Source: Marinomonas profundimaris
Lineage (GTDB): Bacteria > Pseudomonadota > Gammaproteobacteria > Pseudomonadales > Marinomonadaceae
Assembly: GCF_000508165.1 (NCBI RefSeq)
Contig: NZ_AYOZ01000016.1
Coordinates: 1 to 34,791 of the forward strand
Length of the DNA stretch: 34,791 nt
Direction of reading: 5' to 3'
The position numbers and the translations under genes are program-made. Of the stretch, positions 15,831-24,948 are shown piece after piece (within the stretch, counting starts at the first letter, position 1; every line of letters starts with the position of its first letter). The notes under the pieces are model-generated. The model was given only the letters and a program-made list of their open reading frames with translations, did not search any database and had not been told where the DNA came from.

Positions 15831-16928
15831 TTAAGGTGAAGAAAGTCTTTCTGATAAAGGCCGCATGGCATTGCCCCATTCATTGTAAATAAGCTGTTTT
15901 TTGGCATCGTCCGTCTGAATAAGCAATTCAAGGCCAAGCGGAATAGGACGAAAAATACCGTGGGGCAACTTGCTTAGCGCATCCCGACTATAAGGCCCAA
16001 CCGCTTTCGGGCTAATCGGTGTAAGACCGGATTGGTTTGCTAAAATCTGCTGCCCTAAAGGCGACAGCAAAAGATCAATAAAGCGTTTTGCCAGTCTTGG
16101 CTGCTTGGCGTCTCGATAGATAAACGCCGTGCGCATAATCACCGAAGTGTAATCGGTCGGCATGATGGTTTTAATCCATGAATATTGCTCAGACCATTGA
16201 TACGAATAAGCGCCAATTAGGTTATAAGCGACAAAAATTTGTCCTTTCAAAAGCGCCTGAAGCATAGAAGACGTGTCGGTATAGAGTTGTGCTTGATGAT
16301 TGCCAAAGGCTTCCAGCAAACGACCATAACTGCGTGATTGCTGCCCATCATAGGTCCACGCCAAATAGCCGATTCCTGACTTTTTAATATCGAACAGACC
16401 AATTTTTTCATCCAACAAGTGGTTCTTCTTGCGGATCAAATTGAGCAATTGCTCACGACTCAACGGCAAATCGTCCGCGGCCAAAATATCGATATTGATC
16501 GCGGTAACAATTGGCTCGTAGGTAAAACCAAACAATTCGTTGCGCCAATGTGAGTCACTAGGAAGCTGTTTAAGTTCTGGTGATTGATAAGCCAGCGCAA
16601 AACCATCGTTCGCCAGCTTAAATTGCAGATCCATGGCGGGACTCATGATGATATCAGGGCGTGTTTCTGGCTCAGAGAGAAAATGCTCGTATAGGTCCCG
16701 CGTATTCGATTCGGTATAATGAATTGTCACATCGGGGTGCTGCGTCTCAAACGCCTTAAACAGAGGTTCAATCACGTTACGATTCGCGGCCCCATGAATG
16801 GTTAGCACGCGCTTTTCATTGCCCGTGCTTTCTTTTTCAGTGCCGTCTTGCTCAGCAAACGCAAGGGAACTGAGCGTGAGAAAAAACCATACAAAAAAGC
16901 AGGCCAATATCGCCATTAAGCGCGTCAT
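15831..16928 (-). CDS. Periplasmic binding protein, PgtC/Fe-type, likely accessory sensor
   Basis: A 365-residue type-2 periplasmic binding protein with a signal peptide (about 1-25, ending LAFA). The mature part shows VLTIHGAANRNVIEPLF near 41-57 and a C-terminal LLSPLGQQILANQSGL typical of extracellular binding proteins of the iron/phosphoglycerate group. Its start overlaps the kinase stop by ATGA, so it is made with the kinase and regulator, and no ABC permease or ATPase adjoins it. This fits a PgtC-like periplasmic sensor that works with the kinase. Its ligand is unknown. Confidence 0.8.
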   Translation of the reverse strand: MTRLMAILACFFVWFFLTLSSLAFAEQDGTEKESTGNEKRVLTIHGAANRNVIEPLFKAFETQHPDVTIHYTESNTRDLYEHFLSEPETRPDIIMSPAMDLQFKLANDGFALAYQSPELKQLPSDSHWRNELFGFTYEPIVTAINIDILAADDLPLSREQLLNLIRKKNHLLDEKIGLFDIKKSGIGYLAWTYDGQQSRSYGRLLEAFGNHQAQLYTDTSSMLQALLKGQIFVAYNLIGAYSYQWSEQYSWIKTIMPTDYTSVIMRTAFIYRDAKQPRLAKRFIDLLLSPLGQQILANQSGLTPISPKAVGPYSRDALSKLPHGIFRPIPLGLELLIQTDDAKKQLIYNEWGNAMRPLSERLSSP

Positions 16929-18379
16929 AGTCGCGCTCCTTTTACTTTAGGATACCTGTTCTTAGAAAGCACACGCCTAGGAAAAATAACTTCCACGATC
17001 AGTCCCGTGGGCTCGTTGTCTTTCAGATGGAACCTCGCATCATGGTGTTCGGCCACTTCTTTGGCGATCGATAAACCAATGCCAGAACCGGATGCCTGAT
17101 TGTCTGGACTGCGATAAAAATATTCAAAAATATGCTCTTTGTCTTCGTCTGGTACACCCACGCCTTGATCTCGAATTTGCAACACCACCGCGACGTTTTT
17201 CAGTTCGTTTGTCGACATCAGTTCGACTTCTACCAGCCCCTTGTTTGGGCTGTATTTGATGGCATTCTCTATGATGTTTTGCAGCATTTGCTTGAGCGCA
17301 AATTCGTCACCATCGACCGTTGCTTGAATGTCGCCCACGTATTCAATTTCAACGCTTCGCTCTAACGCCCAAACCACCAGCTCTCGACAGGTGTCTTTGG
17401 TCAATTGATCTAAGGACACAGGACTAAAAGGATGACTTTGGTAACGGTGCGTCAGTGTGGCTCGGTTAAGCAGCTGATTGACGGTATTGCTCAACACATT
17501 GCTGCTTTCTAAAATATGCTGTAACTGCTTCTGACGTAGCGCTTCGTCTGTTTCATCTATGGCATTTTGTGCCTGAGAATTCAGTCCCGCTAGTGGCGTA
17601 CGTATCTGATGAGCGGCTTCTGCGGTGAAGCGTTTAAGGCGCTCCAATGTGGTGTCCAACTGCGCCATGAAATAATTGATACTTTTTAACAGCGGCGCGA
17701 TTTCACTCGGCACATTGGTTTCAAGTGGCGACAGCTCCAGTGGAGAGCGTTCCGTGATGGCCTGCTTGATCGCTTGCAATGGCCGTAATACGCGCCAAAT
17801 AACGAAGAGCAGCAGGAGCAACGTAATGACAAAAAACAAACTGACAAAATGCAGCGCCATTCGGTTAATTTCTGCCGCGGCAGCTTGGCGTGCGCCCAGC
17901 GTTTGCCCGACAATAATAAACACGTCATTCACTTTATCCGCTTCTAACAATCGTTTCCCGAGCGCGACAAAACGTACATTTTCTTCGTGATACGGCGCTT
18001 CATAATAGATTGGAATGAACTTCTCTTTTTCGGTGGACTGAAGCAGCAATTGCGTAAAAGGAATACTAGGCAAGTCGTTATAACCTGTCAGAACTTGGTA
18101 CTGGTTGCTCATAATGGCGTAAAAAGCACGGTCTGAATTTGAGAGCGCCAACGTCTCAAAGGCGGACACAGGCAAATCAATAAACACTTTACTGTCCAAT
18201 ATGTTGATATTTTCCGCCATTTGTAACGCCGCGCCGTATAAGAGCCGATCGTAAGACACTTTCGTGGCGCGGTTTGCGTAGATGTGCGCGCCCCAGAGCG
18301 CCAACACGTTAATGCAGATCAAGACCATGCTGACCATTAAGATCAATTGCCGACGCATTGAGGTCGTCGTCTTAGGCAT
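16925..18379 (-). CDS. Sensor histidine kinase, TctE-like
   Basis: A 484-residue inner-membrane kinase. It has a first helix at about 10-32, a periplasmic sensor region like the 2CSK_N domain (about 33-172), a second helix (175-196), HAMP-like linker, H257 in AAHQIRTPLAG, an N box NIIENAIKYS and a G box GSGIGLSI. It should phosphorylate the upstream OmpR-type regulator. The frame is open to 18520, but the ATG at 18379 overlaps the regulator's stop by 8 bases and gives the expected N terminus just before the first helix. It is upstream of the periplasmic binding protein and the TRAP operon. Confidence 0.92.
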   Translation of the reverse strand: MPKTTTSMRRQLILMVSMVLICINVLALWGAHIYANRATKVSYDRLLYGAALQMAENINILDSKVFIDLPVSAFETLALSNSDRAFYAIMSNQYQVLTGYNDLPSIPFTQLLLQSTEKEKFIPIYYEAPYHEENVRFVALGKRLLEADKVNDVFIIVGQTLGARQAAAAEINRMALHFVSLFFVITLLLLLFVIWRVLRPLQAIKQAITERSPLELSPLETNVPSEIAPLLKSINYFMAQLDTTLERLKRFTAEAAHQIRTPLAGLNSQAQNAIDETDEALRQKQLQHILESSNVLSNTVNQLLNRATLTHRYQSHPFSPVSLDQLTKDTCRELVVWALERSVEIEYVGDIQATVDGDEFALKQMLQNIIENAIKYSPNKGLVEVELMSTNELKNVAVVLQIRDQGVGVPDEDKEHIFEYFYRSPDNQASGSGIGLSIAKEVAEHHDARFHLKDNEPTGLIVEVIFPRRVLSKNRYPKVKGARL

Positions 18380-19043
18380 GGTGTTTTTCCAATAAGTAAC
18401 CAAGACCGCGAATGGTTCTAATGTGTATATCGCTGCCTTGTAAGGACTTTCGTAATCGCGCCACGTAAATTTCGATGACGCTGGCGTTTGGGTTTTCGTT
18501 GAAATTGTAAATATGCTCAATCAACGCTTCTTTACTGAGCACACGACCAGTATGACTAATAAATACTTCCAACAGGCGAAACTCTCGTTGTTTTAACGCA
18601 ATCGTGTTGTCTTTTACCGTGACGGTACAGGCTTGTAAATCGAGGCAAACATTCCCGTACTCTATGGTGTTTTGTGCCTGCCCTTGGCTGCGACGAAGCA
18701 AGGCGCGGCAGCGGGCTTCCAGCTCACCAAAATCGACTGGTTTGGTCATGTAATCGTCTGCGCCGAGATCCAACAACTCGATGCGGTCTTTTATCTCATC
18801 ACGCGCTGTCAGTACTATAACGGGCGTGCTGGAGTGTTTTTTTCGAAGGTTCTGTAAAATCTGATTGCCCGTCATGTCTGGCAAATTTAGGTCGAGCAGC
18901 ATCAAGTCATATTCTTGAAGCGCCAACATCTGGTTCGCTTCGGCTCCAGTTTGAGCAAGATCAAGACCGTGCCCCATTCGACCAATTCGCTGGCTAATCG
19001 CCTCGCCTAAAATTCGATCGTCTTCTACGACTAAAATACGCAT
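18372..19043 (-). CDS. OmpR/PhoB-family response regulator, TctD-like
   Basis: A 223-residue regulator with a receiver domain (D8, D9, phospho-acceptor D51, K101) and a winged-helix DNA-binding domain from about residue 125 to the end, with RTIRGLGYLLE. It is the first gene of a minus-strand set with the kinase and binding protein. TctD-type regulators control tricarboxylate or related uptake, so the TRAP genes downstream are its likely target; the direct repeat upstream of the TRAP binding protein supports this. It is divergent from eamA across a 269-base gap. Confidence 0.94.
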   Translation of the reverse strand: MRILVVEDDRILGEAISQRIGRMGHGLDLAQTGAEANQMLALQEYDLMLLDLNLPDMTGNQILQNLRKKHSSTPVIVLTARDEIKDRIELLDLGADDYMTKPVDFGELEARCRALLRRSQGQAQNTIEYGNVCLDLQACTVTVKDNTIALKQREFRLLEVFISHTGRVLSKEALIEHIYNFNENPNASVIEIYVARLRKSLQGSDIHIRTIRGLGYLLEKHHA

Positions 19044-19312
19044 GATAATGACGCTCTTTTGTTATTGTTGTGTTCAACGATGAAATACTGTTTTTCTGGG
19101 AGCAATTTAGCGCATATTCCGATGCGAAAGAATGCTCTATCTCTTCTATCAATGCGTTAAATGAAAAATGAATACAGAATAACAAGGACAAAACCCAAGA
19201 TATCGCGATCTGTGTCCTTCTTTCTTTCGCTATCTGTCCATGTGCAAACTTCCCTAAAACACGTAAAGTGATGGCCTTCTTTTTGCTCCAACATCACGGT
19301 TAAGGATTCACT

Positions 19313-20209
19313 ATGATTCGCAAGGATATGTTTTTAGCGCTCATTATTATTGTGGCGTGGGGCTTTAACTTTATCGTGATGCGCTGGGGATTGGATGAGT
19401 TAACGCCGATGATGTTAGGTGGTTTGCGATTCTTAGTCATCGGGATGATTGGCTGTTTTTTCTTTTCTCGTCCGAAAACACCGCTGCTTTGGTGTATTGG
19501 CTATGCTTTGTCACTGAACTTCGGGCAGTTTGCGTTTTTATTCAGCGCCATGTCGTTTGGTATGCCAGCGGGATTGGCCTCTTTGGTTCTACAATCTCAG
19601 GCTATTTTCACCCTGCTGTTCGCTGTTCTGTTATTAAAAGAAACGGTTCGTCCTTATCAAGTACTTGCCATCGGCATTGCCATTGGCGGCTTGGCGGTCA
19701 TTGGTTTTGATAATGAGGACTCCACCATGACGGCGCTTGGCTTTGGTTTCACCCTAGCGGCAGGATCGAGTTGGGCGCTTGGTAATATCTTCACAAAAAT
19801 CATCAGTCGAAAAGGCTATGACGCAAACCTGAACCTCATCGTTTGGTCGAGCTGGGTGCCTGCGGTTCCTTTCTTTTTATGCGCGTATTTTATCGATGGC
19901 GGCGACGTAATGTGGAGCAACATCGTGAATTTGAACCTAAAAACCATCGCGACGCTGGCGTATTTATCGCTGTTTGCTACCTTGGCTGGTTATGGTTTGT
20001 GGAGCTATTTACTGTCTCGATACCCTGCGGCAACGGTGGCACCACTGACCTTAGGCGTGCCAGTGGTTGGACTCACTTCGGCAGAGATTTTTTTGTCTGA
20101 AACGGTGAGTGCCATGCAGTGGACAGGCATTTTTATTGTATTGCTGGGCTTGATACTGAACACCTTTGGCGGTCGTTGGCTCAAGAAAGTGAGCCAACAA
20201 AACCCGTAG
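19313..20209 (+). CDS. eamA: EamA-type cysteine/O-acetylserine exporter
   Basis: A 298-residue inner-membrane protein of the drug/metabolite transporter group with about ten helices in two EamA repeats. It is close to E. coli EamA (YdeD) along its length, with RKD at the N terminus, FGMPAGLASLVLQ at about 82-94 and SWALGNIFTKII in the middle. E. coli EamA exports O-acetylserine and cysteine. The ATG at 19313 has an AAGGA site about 7 bases upstream. It lies alone on the plus strand and converges with the ion channel gene. Confidence 0.88.
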   Translation: MIRKDMFLALIIIVAWGFNFIVMRWGLDELTPMMLGGLRFLVIGMIGCFFFSRPKTPLLWCIGYALSLNFGQFAFLFSAMSFGMPAGLASLVLQSQAIFTLLFAVLLLKETVRPYQVLAIGIAIGGLAVIGFDNEDSTMTALGFGFTLAAGSSWALGNIFTKIISRKGYDANLNLIVWSSWVPAVPFFLCAYFIDGGDVMWSNIVNLNLKTIATLAYLSLFATLAGYGLWSYLLSRYPAATVAPLTLGVPVVGLTSAEIFLSETVSAMQWTGIFIVLLGLILNTFGGRWLKKVSQQNP

Positions 20210-20231
20210 GTGCTCTGTTCAGTAGTGGGCG

Positions 20232-21062
20232 TTATTCTTTACGATCGTTTTGCTCGTCAATTTTGTCGGCAAGGCGCGCCACTTGAGCTTGCAGATCGGA
20301 AATTTGACTCACCAATGCCTGATGGTGGTTTTCCTGATTTTCATGCTCTTCTTCGGCCGTTTCTCGTGTCATCACATCCAGTACGACACCGACCATCATG
20401 TTTAAAAACACAAACGCCGTTAAGAAAATGAAGATGATGTAGAAGATCCAGCTGAACGGATACACTTCCATCGTTTCGTACATGACGTCGGTCCAATCCT
20501 CAAACGTGGCCACGCGGAACAGTGTTAGCATAGAGATGGCGATGTCACCCCACAGCGTCTCGTTGACTTGATGGAAAAAGATCGAGCCAACCGCAGCGAA
20601 TATATAAAAAATGATGAACATCAGCAAGGCGATGTAGCCCATCTTAGGAATGGCTTTGAGCAAGGCGTTAATCAAAAAACGCAAATCTGGAATAATAGAA
20701 ACCAGACGCAAGACACGAAACACACGCAGTAAGCGTGCGACAAGAATCATCTCGGTTTCAGAAATCGGCATCAAGCTGCCAATCACGATGACAGTATCAA
20801 ATAGATTCCAAGGATCTTTAAAGAAGTGACGTTTATCATCGCAAGCAAGAAAGCGCAGACTCAGTTCGACAAGAAAGAAAACGGTAATGAAGTTGTCTAA
20901 ATAATTAATCGCTTTATCAATACCATAAGGCAAAGAATAGGTTTTTGCGCCAACCGTTAAGGCGGCAACTACAATGATGCTGATGATAAAACCTTGAAAC
21001 CACGCGCTGCGCTCAATGCGCTTCATCGTAGTAAACAGATTTCCTGAACGACTCGTTTCCAT
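20232..21062 (-). CDS. Voltage-gated-type ion channel (NaChBac/NavAb family)
   Basis: A 276-residue channel with six helices. S4 holds four arginines three residues apart (R110, R113, R116, R119). The pore filter reads TFEDWTD at 186-192. A C-terminal stretch of about 40 residues after S6 is acidic and heptad-like, and could form the four-helix coiled coil of such tetramers. Known sodium channels carry TLESWSM here, while the engineered calcium channel CavAb has TLDDWSD, so calcium selectivity is plausible. The frame extends to a GTG at 21074, but ATG at 21062 fits better with the AGGTG upstream. Confidence 0.85.
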   Translation of the reverse strand: METSRSGNLFTTMKRIERSAWFQGFIISIIVVAALTVGAKTYSLPYGIDKAINYLDNFITVFFLVELSLRFLACDDKRHFFKDPWNLFDTVIVIGSLMPISETEMILVARLLRVFRVLRLVSIIPDLRFLINALLKAIPKMGYIALLMFIIFYIFAAVGSIFFHQVNETLWGDIAISMLTLFRVATFEDWTDVMYETMEVYPFSWIFYIIFIFLTAFVFLNMMVGVVLDVMTRETAEEEHENQENHHQALVSQISDLQAQVARLADKIDEQNDRKE

Positions 21063-21180
21063 TATTTTCGACACCTAATATACAAACTAAAAGACCCTGC
21101 ATGACAGACAGGTGACGTCATATTAAGTTCATATCATTCAGAATTAAAGCAGAAGGTGTCCAGACAGTAAAACGGGCTTA

Positions 21181-21456
21181 TTAGGTTCGTTTCACTCGCA
21201 CGACTTTCATGATTTCAACGGGAATGCCAGCGACCATTTCTTGTGCAGGGTAATAGGTTAAATTGACCCTCGCGCCGCGCAATGTACGGTATTTCCCCTG
21301 ACGTTTAAAACGAAACGGAACGTCGTAACCTTCGATCATTAACGTATGCAGCACCCAATCTTCTTGCGGGCGTTGGGCGTGAGATTTGACTTTGAGCGCA
21401 TCAGAATGAATGAGCTCATCGTTGTTTTTCAGTAAGGCTTGCGGATCAGATTTCAC
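21181..21456 (-). CDS. Conserved small protein of unknown function
   Basis: A 91-residue basic protein with no signal peptide or membrane segment. It has a mixed charged N-terminal third and a C-terminal half that may be a small beta-barrel, from FRFKRQGKYRTLRG to VEIMKVVRVKRT. The start is GTG with GGGAG 6 bases upstream, which supports real translation. It sits between the ion channel and the short MscS gene on the same strand. I recognise no family and assign no function. Confidence 0.7.
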   Translation of the reverse strand: MKSDPQALLKNNDELIHSDALKVKSHAQRPQEDWVLHTLMIEGYDVPFRFKRQGKYRTLRGARVNLTYYPAQEMVAGIPVEIMKVVRVKRT

Positions 21457-21538
21457 GATATGCTCCCTTTCCCATATGATGAAAGCCTCTTAGTATGACA
21501 CAGATAAGAGAAATCCTGAAAATCTGATTATTTTTTGT

Positions 21539-22114
21539 TCAATTGTGAAGCGATGCCCCTTTTTCAACCTTCACTTTTTCAGCCTCTTCTTTTTCCGTCT
21601 TAAATTGGCTCATGGCTTGCGCCGCTTCTTTGTTGTCGAAACGCACTACCGCTTTTTGCAGTATCAGACTGTTTGGATACGTCACTACGTCGCCAGACAA
21701 ACGCTGAATAATGACATGGAATGTCGATATCTCAAGAATTTGGCCTAAAATTTCATCGTCTTTATCAACCACTTTCACCCAGTCACCAACGCGATAAGGA
21801 AAGCCGAAGAAGATGATTAAGCTCGCCGTGATATTGCTTAGAATGGACCACTGGGCAAATAACGCGACACCCACAACGGCAAAAACAGACGAGAAGAAAA
21901 TCGCCAATTGTCCGTAACCTATGCCTAAAACCAAGCACACCAACAAGACAAAAACCGCCGTAAAACCAAGGTTGAGCATTCTGGACACATAGGTAATACG
22001 CACTTCATTGACAGACTTAGAGCGCCCTAACAAGGCCACACTCGACTTTAAGAAGCGAGATAAGATGACATACGCCACCAACAGCAGCGTGATTAAACCC
22101 AATTGCACCATCAT
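21539..22114 (-). CDS. Short MscS-family mechanosensitive channel
   Basis: A 191-residue protein with a first helix (about 2-22), a second (about 50-70) and a pore-lining third helix ending in the beta-domain start FGFPYRVGDWV. The beta domain continues to about 150 (VVTYPNSLILQKAVVRF), and the large C-terminal cage domain of E. coli MscS is missing; a charged tail follows. It should release solutes in osmotic downshock. Two ATGs begin the gene; GGAGT at 22125-22121 lies 6 bases from the first at 22114. Confidence 0.88.
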   Translation of the reverse strand: MMVQLGLITLLLVAYVILSRFLKSSVALLGRSKSVNEVRITYVSRMLNLGFTAVFVLLVCLVLGIGYGQLAIFFSSVFAVVGVALFAQWSILSNITASLIIFFGFPYRVGDWVKVVDKDDEILGQILEISTFHVIIQRLSGDVVTYPNSLILQKAVVRFDNKEAAQAMSQFKTEKEEAEKVKVEKGASLHN

Positions 22115-22135
22115 ATTTTTACTCCAAACTTTCGC

Positions 22136-23023
22136 TTATAAGACATAAAACAATACACACGGAATGATGGCCAAGCTCATCAAATTACCAATCAACACGA
22201 TCGACGCCACTTTATGAGGTTCTTGTTGATAGAGTTCCGCCACCATGTAATTCAATACAGCCGGAGGCAAGCACGCAAAGACCAGTAAATAACCAAAATA
22301 TTCTGCTGACATGCCGACGGTATATTGCCAAATGACGGCGATAATCAAGCCACTTAACGGACATAAAAAGCCACTGATCACACCAATTTTCCACTGACTA
22401 AAATCCACACTGGTCATACGAACACCCAGCGCAAACAGCATCAGAGGTATTGCGATTTGCCCCAACATATCCACGGACACTTTTACCGCAGGCGCTAACC
22501 CCCAACCTTGAAAACTCCACACCAAGCCCAGAATGGTGGCAATCACCATCGGCATTTTTAACACATTAAAAAAATTGGATTTGGGGTTTATCAGATACAT
22601 GCCAACGGTAAAATGCAGCAAGTTTTCGGTCAAAAACAACACCACGGCAATGGGCAACGCCGATTCACCAAACGCCAGTAAAATCAGCGGAATGCCCAAG
22701 TTACCGCTGTTATTGAACATCATCGGAGGCACGAGCGTTTTAGGCGAAATTTTCAACCATTTGCACAGTGGCCAAATCAGTAAACCAGACCCCAATACCA
22801 CCGCGGTTGCCGCCATGATCAGGTCGGAATACAGCGCGATATGGAAATCTTTCGACGCCATGACCGAAAAAATCAGAGCGGGGCAAAAAACGCTGATATT
22901 CAAACGGTTCGCGACCGTCATGTCCGTTGGCCGGCCTCGCGCATACAAAAATGCCACCAGCACGATGCTGGCTAATGGAAAGACCGTATTAAATATTTGA
23001 GAGAACAATGCAGATGTGTCCAT
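22136..23023 (-). CDS. AEC-family transporter
   Basis: A 295-residue membrane protein of the auxin efflux carrier type, with about ten helices in two halves. The MFNNSGNLGIPL stretch is the usual crossover motif of this family. Substrates in bacteria are mostly unknown, often carboxylates. GAGG lies 6 bases before ATG at 23023. It precedes mscS with a 21-base gap and follows the sugar ABC operon, so it may be the last part of a long minus-strand unit, but no link in function is visible. Confidence 0.88.
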   Translation of the reverse strand: MDTSALFSQIFNTVFPLASIVLVAFLYARGRPTDMTVANRLNISVFCPALIFSVMASKDFHIALYSDLIMAATAVVLGSGLLIWPLCKWLKISPKTLVPPMMFNNSGNLGIPLILLAFGESALPIAVVLFLTENLLHFTVGMYLINPKSNFFNVLKMPMVIATILGLVWSFQGWGLAPAVKVSVDMLGQIAIPLMLFALGVRMTSVDFSQWKIGVISGFLCPLSGLIIAVIWQYTVGMSAEYFGYLLVFACLPPAVLNYMVAELYQQEPHKVASIVLIGNLMSLAIIPCVLFYVL

Positions 23024-23092
23024 GAAAGGCCTCGTAAATGAAGGGCAATAGCTTAACGCCCTTATTCACAAAGACCAACACTGAAATATAGG

Positions 23093-24070
23093 TTAGTCTT
23101 TTTTAACCAAAATAGCCGGAATGAGGATAAATCGCTGAGGAACGTCTCGACCTTCCAATAAATCCAAACCAATTTCAATCGCCTTCTCCGCCATTTCAAC
23201 AGGACGTTGAACCGCCGTAGCAATCCAAGGCGTATTAGCTTGCTTAATCAGGTCGACAGCGAACGGCGCGCCGTCAACGGAAGCCAGTAAAAATTCGCTT
23301 CGGTTCGCTTGTTGTGCAGCACGCAATGCACCAAATCCCGTTGGATCATTGATCGTGAAGACTGCGTCGATGTGATCGTATTCTTCCATCAAATACGTCA
23401 TCGCTTCCATGCCACCTTCCACGCTACCCGTGCCGTTCATACGATCACTTAATAACGTAATGTTTGGGTATTTGTTCAACGCAGACTTACACCCTGCGAC
23501 ACGCTCAATCACCGACGACACCAAAACGCCATTAATAATCACAAAGTTACCTTGGTAACCCATTTGACTCGCCAATTTTTCACAGGCGATAACACCGGCT
23601 TGTACGTTGTCCGTGGTGATGGTCGCGTCAGCGCCATGCGCATTAACATCCACCGCAATGACTTTAATACCGGCCCGCTGGGCTTTCGCCACCACGGGAC
23701 CCACTTTGTATTCATCGGCTGCCGTTAGGACAATTAAGTCGACATTTTGATCGATGAATTCATTGATTTGTGCCACTTGTCTTTGCCAATCATATGCGTC
23801 TGAACGGATCACCATTTTGACCGGCCCGCCCGTCAACTCTTCGGCTTTCGACGCCGCCGTTTCGACCAATTGCACAAAATAAGGATTGCCCAAATCCGCG
23901 ACACTGATGCCAATAGATTTAAGCAGTTGAGGTTCTGAGGATTGAGAAGACAAAGGAGAAAGCAAGGCCGCCATAATAAACAACGCACCCAAACCTGACA
24001 TGAAGCGGCTTGTCGCCCTAAGCGTGCGTGCTTTTTTGGCGAAGGTCGCGGCCCATGTAATTAAACTCAT
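23093..24070 (-). CDS. Second sugar-type periplasmic binding protein
   Basis: A 325-residue ribose/galactose-type (type 1) binding protein, paralogous in fold to the protein at 26121. It has a signal peptide (about 1-48, long) and then a mature part beginning near SIGISVADLGNPYF. VDLIVLTAADEYKVGP and FTINDPTGFGALRAA are typical ligand-site regions. The ATG at 24070 has AGAGGAAA upstream; the frame is open to 24094 without a ribosome site. It follows frcA, so the ABC system has two binding proteins. It could widen substrate range or feed a periplasmic signal to the hybrid kinase. Confidence 0.88.
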   Translation of the reverse strand: MSLITWAATFAKKARTLRATSRFMSGLGALFIMAALLSPLSSQSSEPQLLKSIGISVADLGNPYFVQLVETAASKAEELTGGPVKMVIRSDAYDWQRQVAQINEFIDQNVDLIVLTAADEYKVGPVVAKAQRAGIKVIAVDVNAHGADATITTDNVQAGVIACEKLASQMGYQGNFVIINGVLVSSVIERVAGCKSALNKYPNITLLSDRMNGTGSVEGGMEAMTYLMEEYDHIDAVFTINDPTGFGALRAAQQANRSEFLLASVDGAPFAVDLIKQANTPWIATAVQRPVEMAEKAIEIGLDLLEGRDVPQRFILIPAILVKKD

Positions 24071-24153
24071 TGTATTTCCTCTAATTGACTGCATAAAACA
24101 AGTCGCTATTTTGCCCTAGCGTAGCGCAGAAGCAAAACAGCGACATAGCAGCT

Positions 24154-24948
24154 CTAAGCGGCTTCTTCTGAGCTGTCCACATCCATTGCGCCGGTCATGA
24201 TCGCGACGGCGTCTGACATGCTATGAGATTGCGGTGTGACAATCGCGGCGCGCTTACCCAATCGATGGATATGAATACGATCGGCGACTTCAAAAACGTG
24301 AGGCATATTATGGCTAATCAAAATGATTGGCAATCCACGATCGCGTACTTCTTTGATGAGATTCAATACTCGACGTGATTCTTTCACACCCAACGCCGCC
24401 GTCGGCTCATCCATGATGACGACCTTGCTACCAAATAAAGCCGAACGTGCAACTGCCACGCCTTGACGCTGGCCGCCAGAAAGCGATTCGACCGCTTGGC
24501 TAATGTTTTGGATGGTCATCAAGCCTAATTCGGCCATTTTCTCACGAGCGCGTTTTTCCATTTCCTTTTTGTCTAACATGCGAAACACCGAACCCAAAAT
24601 ACCCGGTTTCAGTAATTCTCGCCCCAAAAACAAATTGTCTGCAATGTTAAGCGCTGGCGACACGGCCAGATTCTGATACACGGTTTCAATGCCCAACGCG
24701 CGAGCTTCCATTGGTGACGAAAAATGCACGGGCTTACCATCAAGTAAGATTTCCCCTTCATCTGGTGTAAGCGCGCCAGATAATGCTTTTACCAAAGACG
24801 ACTTGCCCGCACCGTTATCACCTATCACCGCTAAAATTTCACCGGGATACAGCTCAAAATCCGCATGATCTATCGCTGTGACACTGCCGTAACGCTTAAC
24901 CAAATTCTTTGTTTGTAATACGGGTGTTTTATCGTATTGAGCTGCCAT
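24154..24948 (-). CDS. frcA: Sugar ABC transporter ATP-binding protein, FrcA-like
   Basis: A 264-residue single ABC domain with Walker A GDNGAGKS at 43-50, signature LSGGQ at 156-160 and Walker B VVIMDE at 176-181. It lacks the second nucleotide-binding half found in RbsA-type importers, which suits FrcA from Sinorhizobium fructose uptake. It powers import with FrcC. The ATG at 24948 overlaps the frcC stop (TAATG), with AGAGGAA 7 bases upstream. The frame is open to 24972, but this start is better placed. Confidence 0.9.
   Translation of the reverse strand: MAAQYDKTPVLQTKNLVKRYGSVTAIDHADFELYPGEILAVIGDNGAGKSSLVKALSGALTPDEGEILLDGKPVHFSSPMEARALGIETVYQNLAVSPALNIADNLFLGRELLKPGILGSVFRMLDKKEMEKRAREKMAELGLMTIQNISQAVESLSGGQRQGVAVARSALFGSKVVIMDEPTAALGVKESRRVLNLIKEVRDRGLPIILISHNMPHVFEVADRIHIHRLGKRAAIVTPQSHSMSDAVAIMTGAMDVDSSEEAA

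Noticed and set aside
19184..19219. AAGGACA/TGTCCTT inverted repeat in the gap between the TctD-like regulator and eamA
   Set aside because: The 22-base loop is large and no T run follows, so it is not a terminator; an operator role is possible but unsupported.
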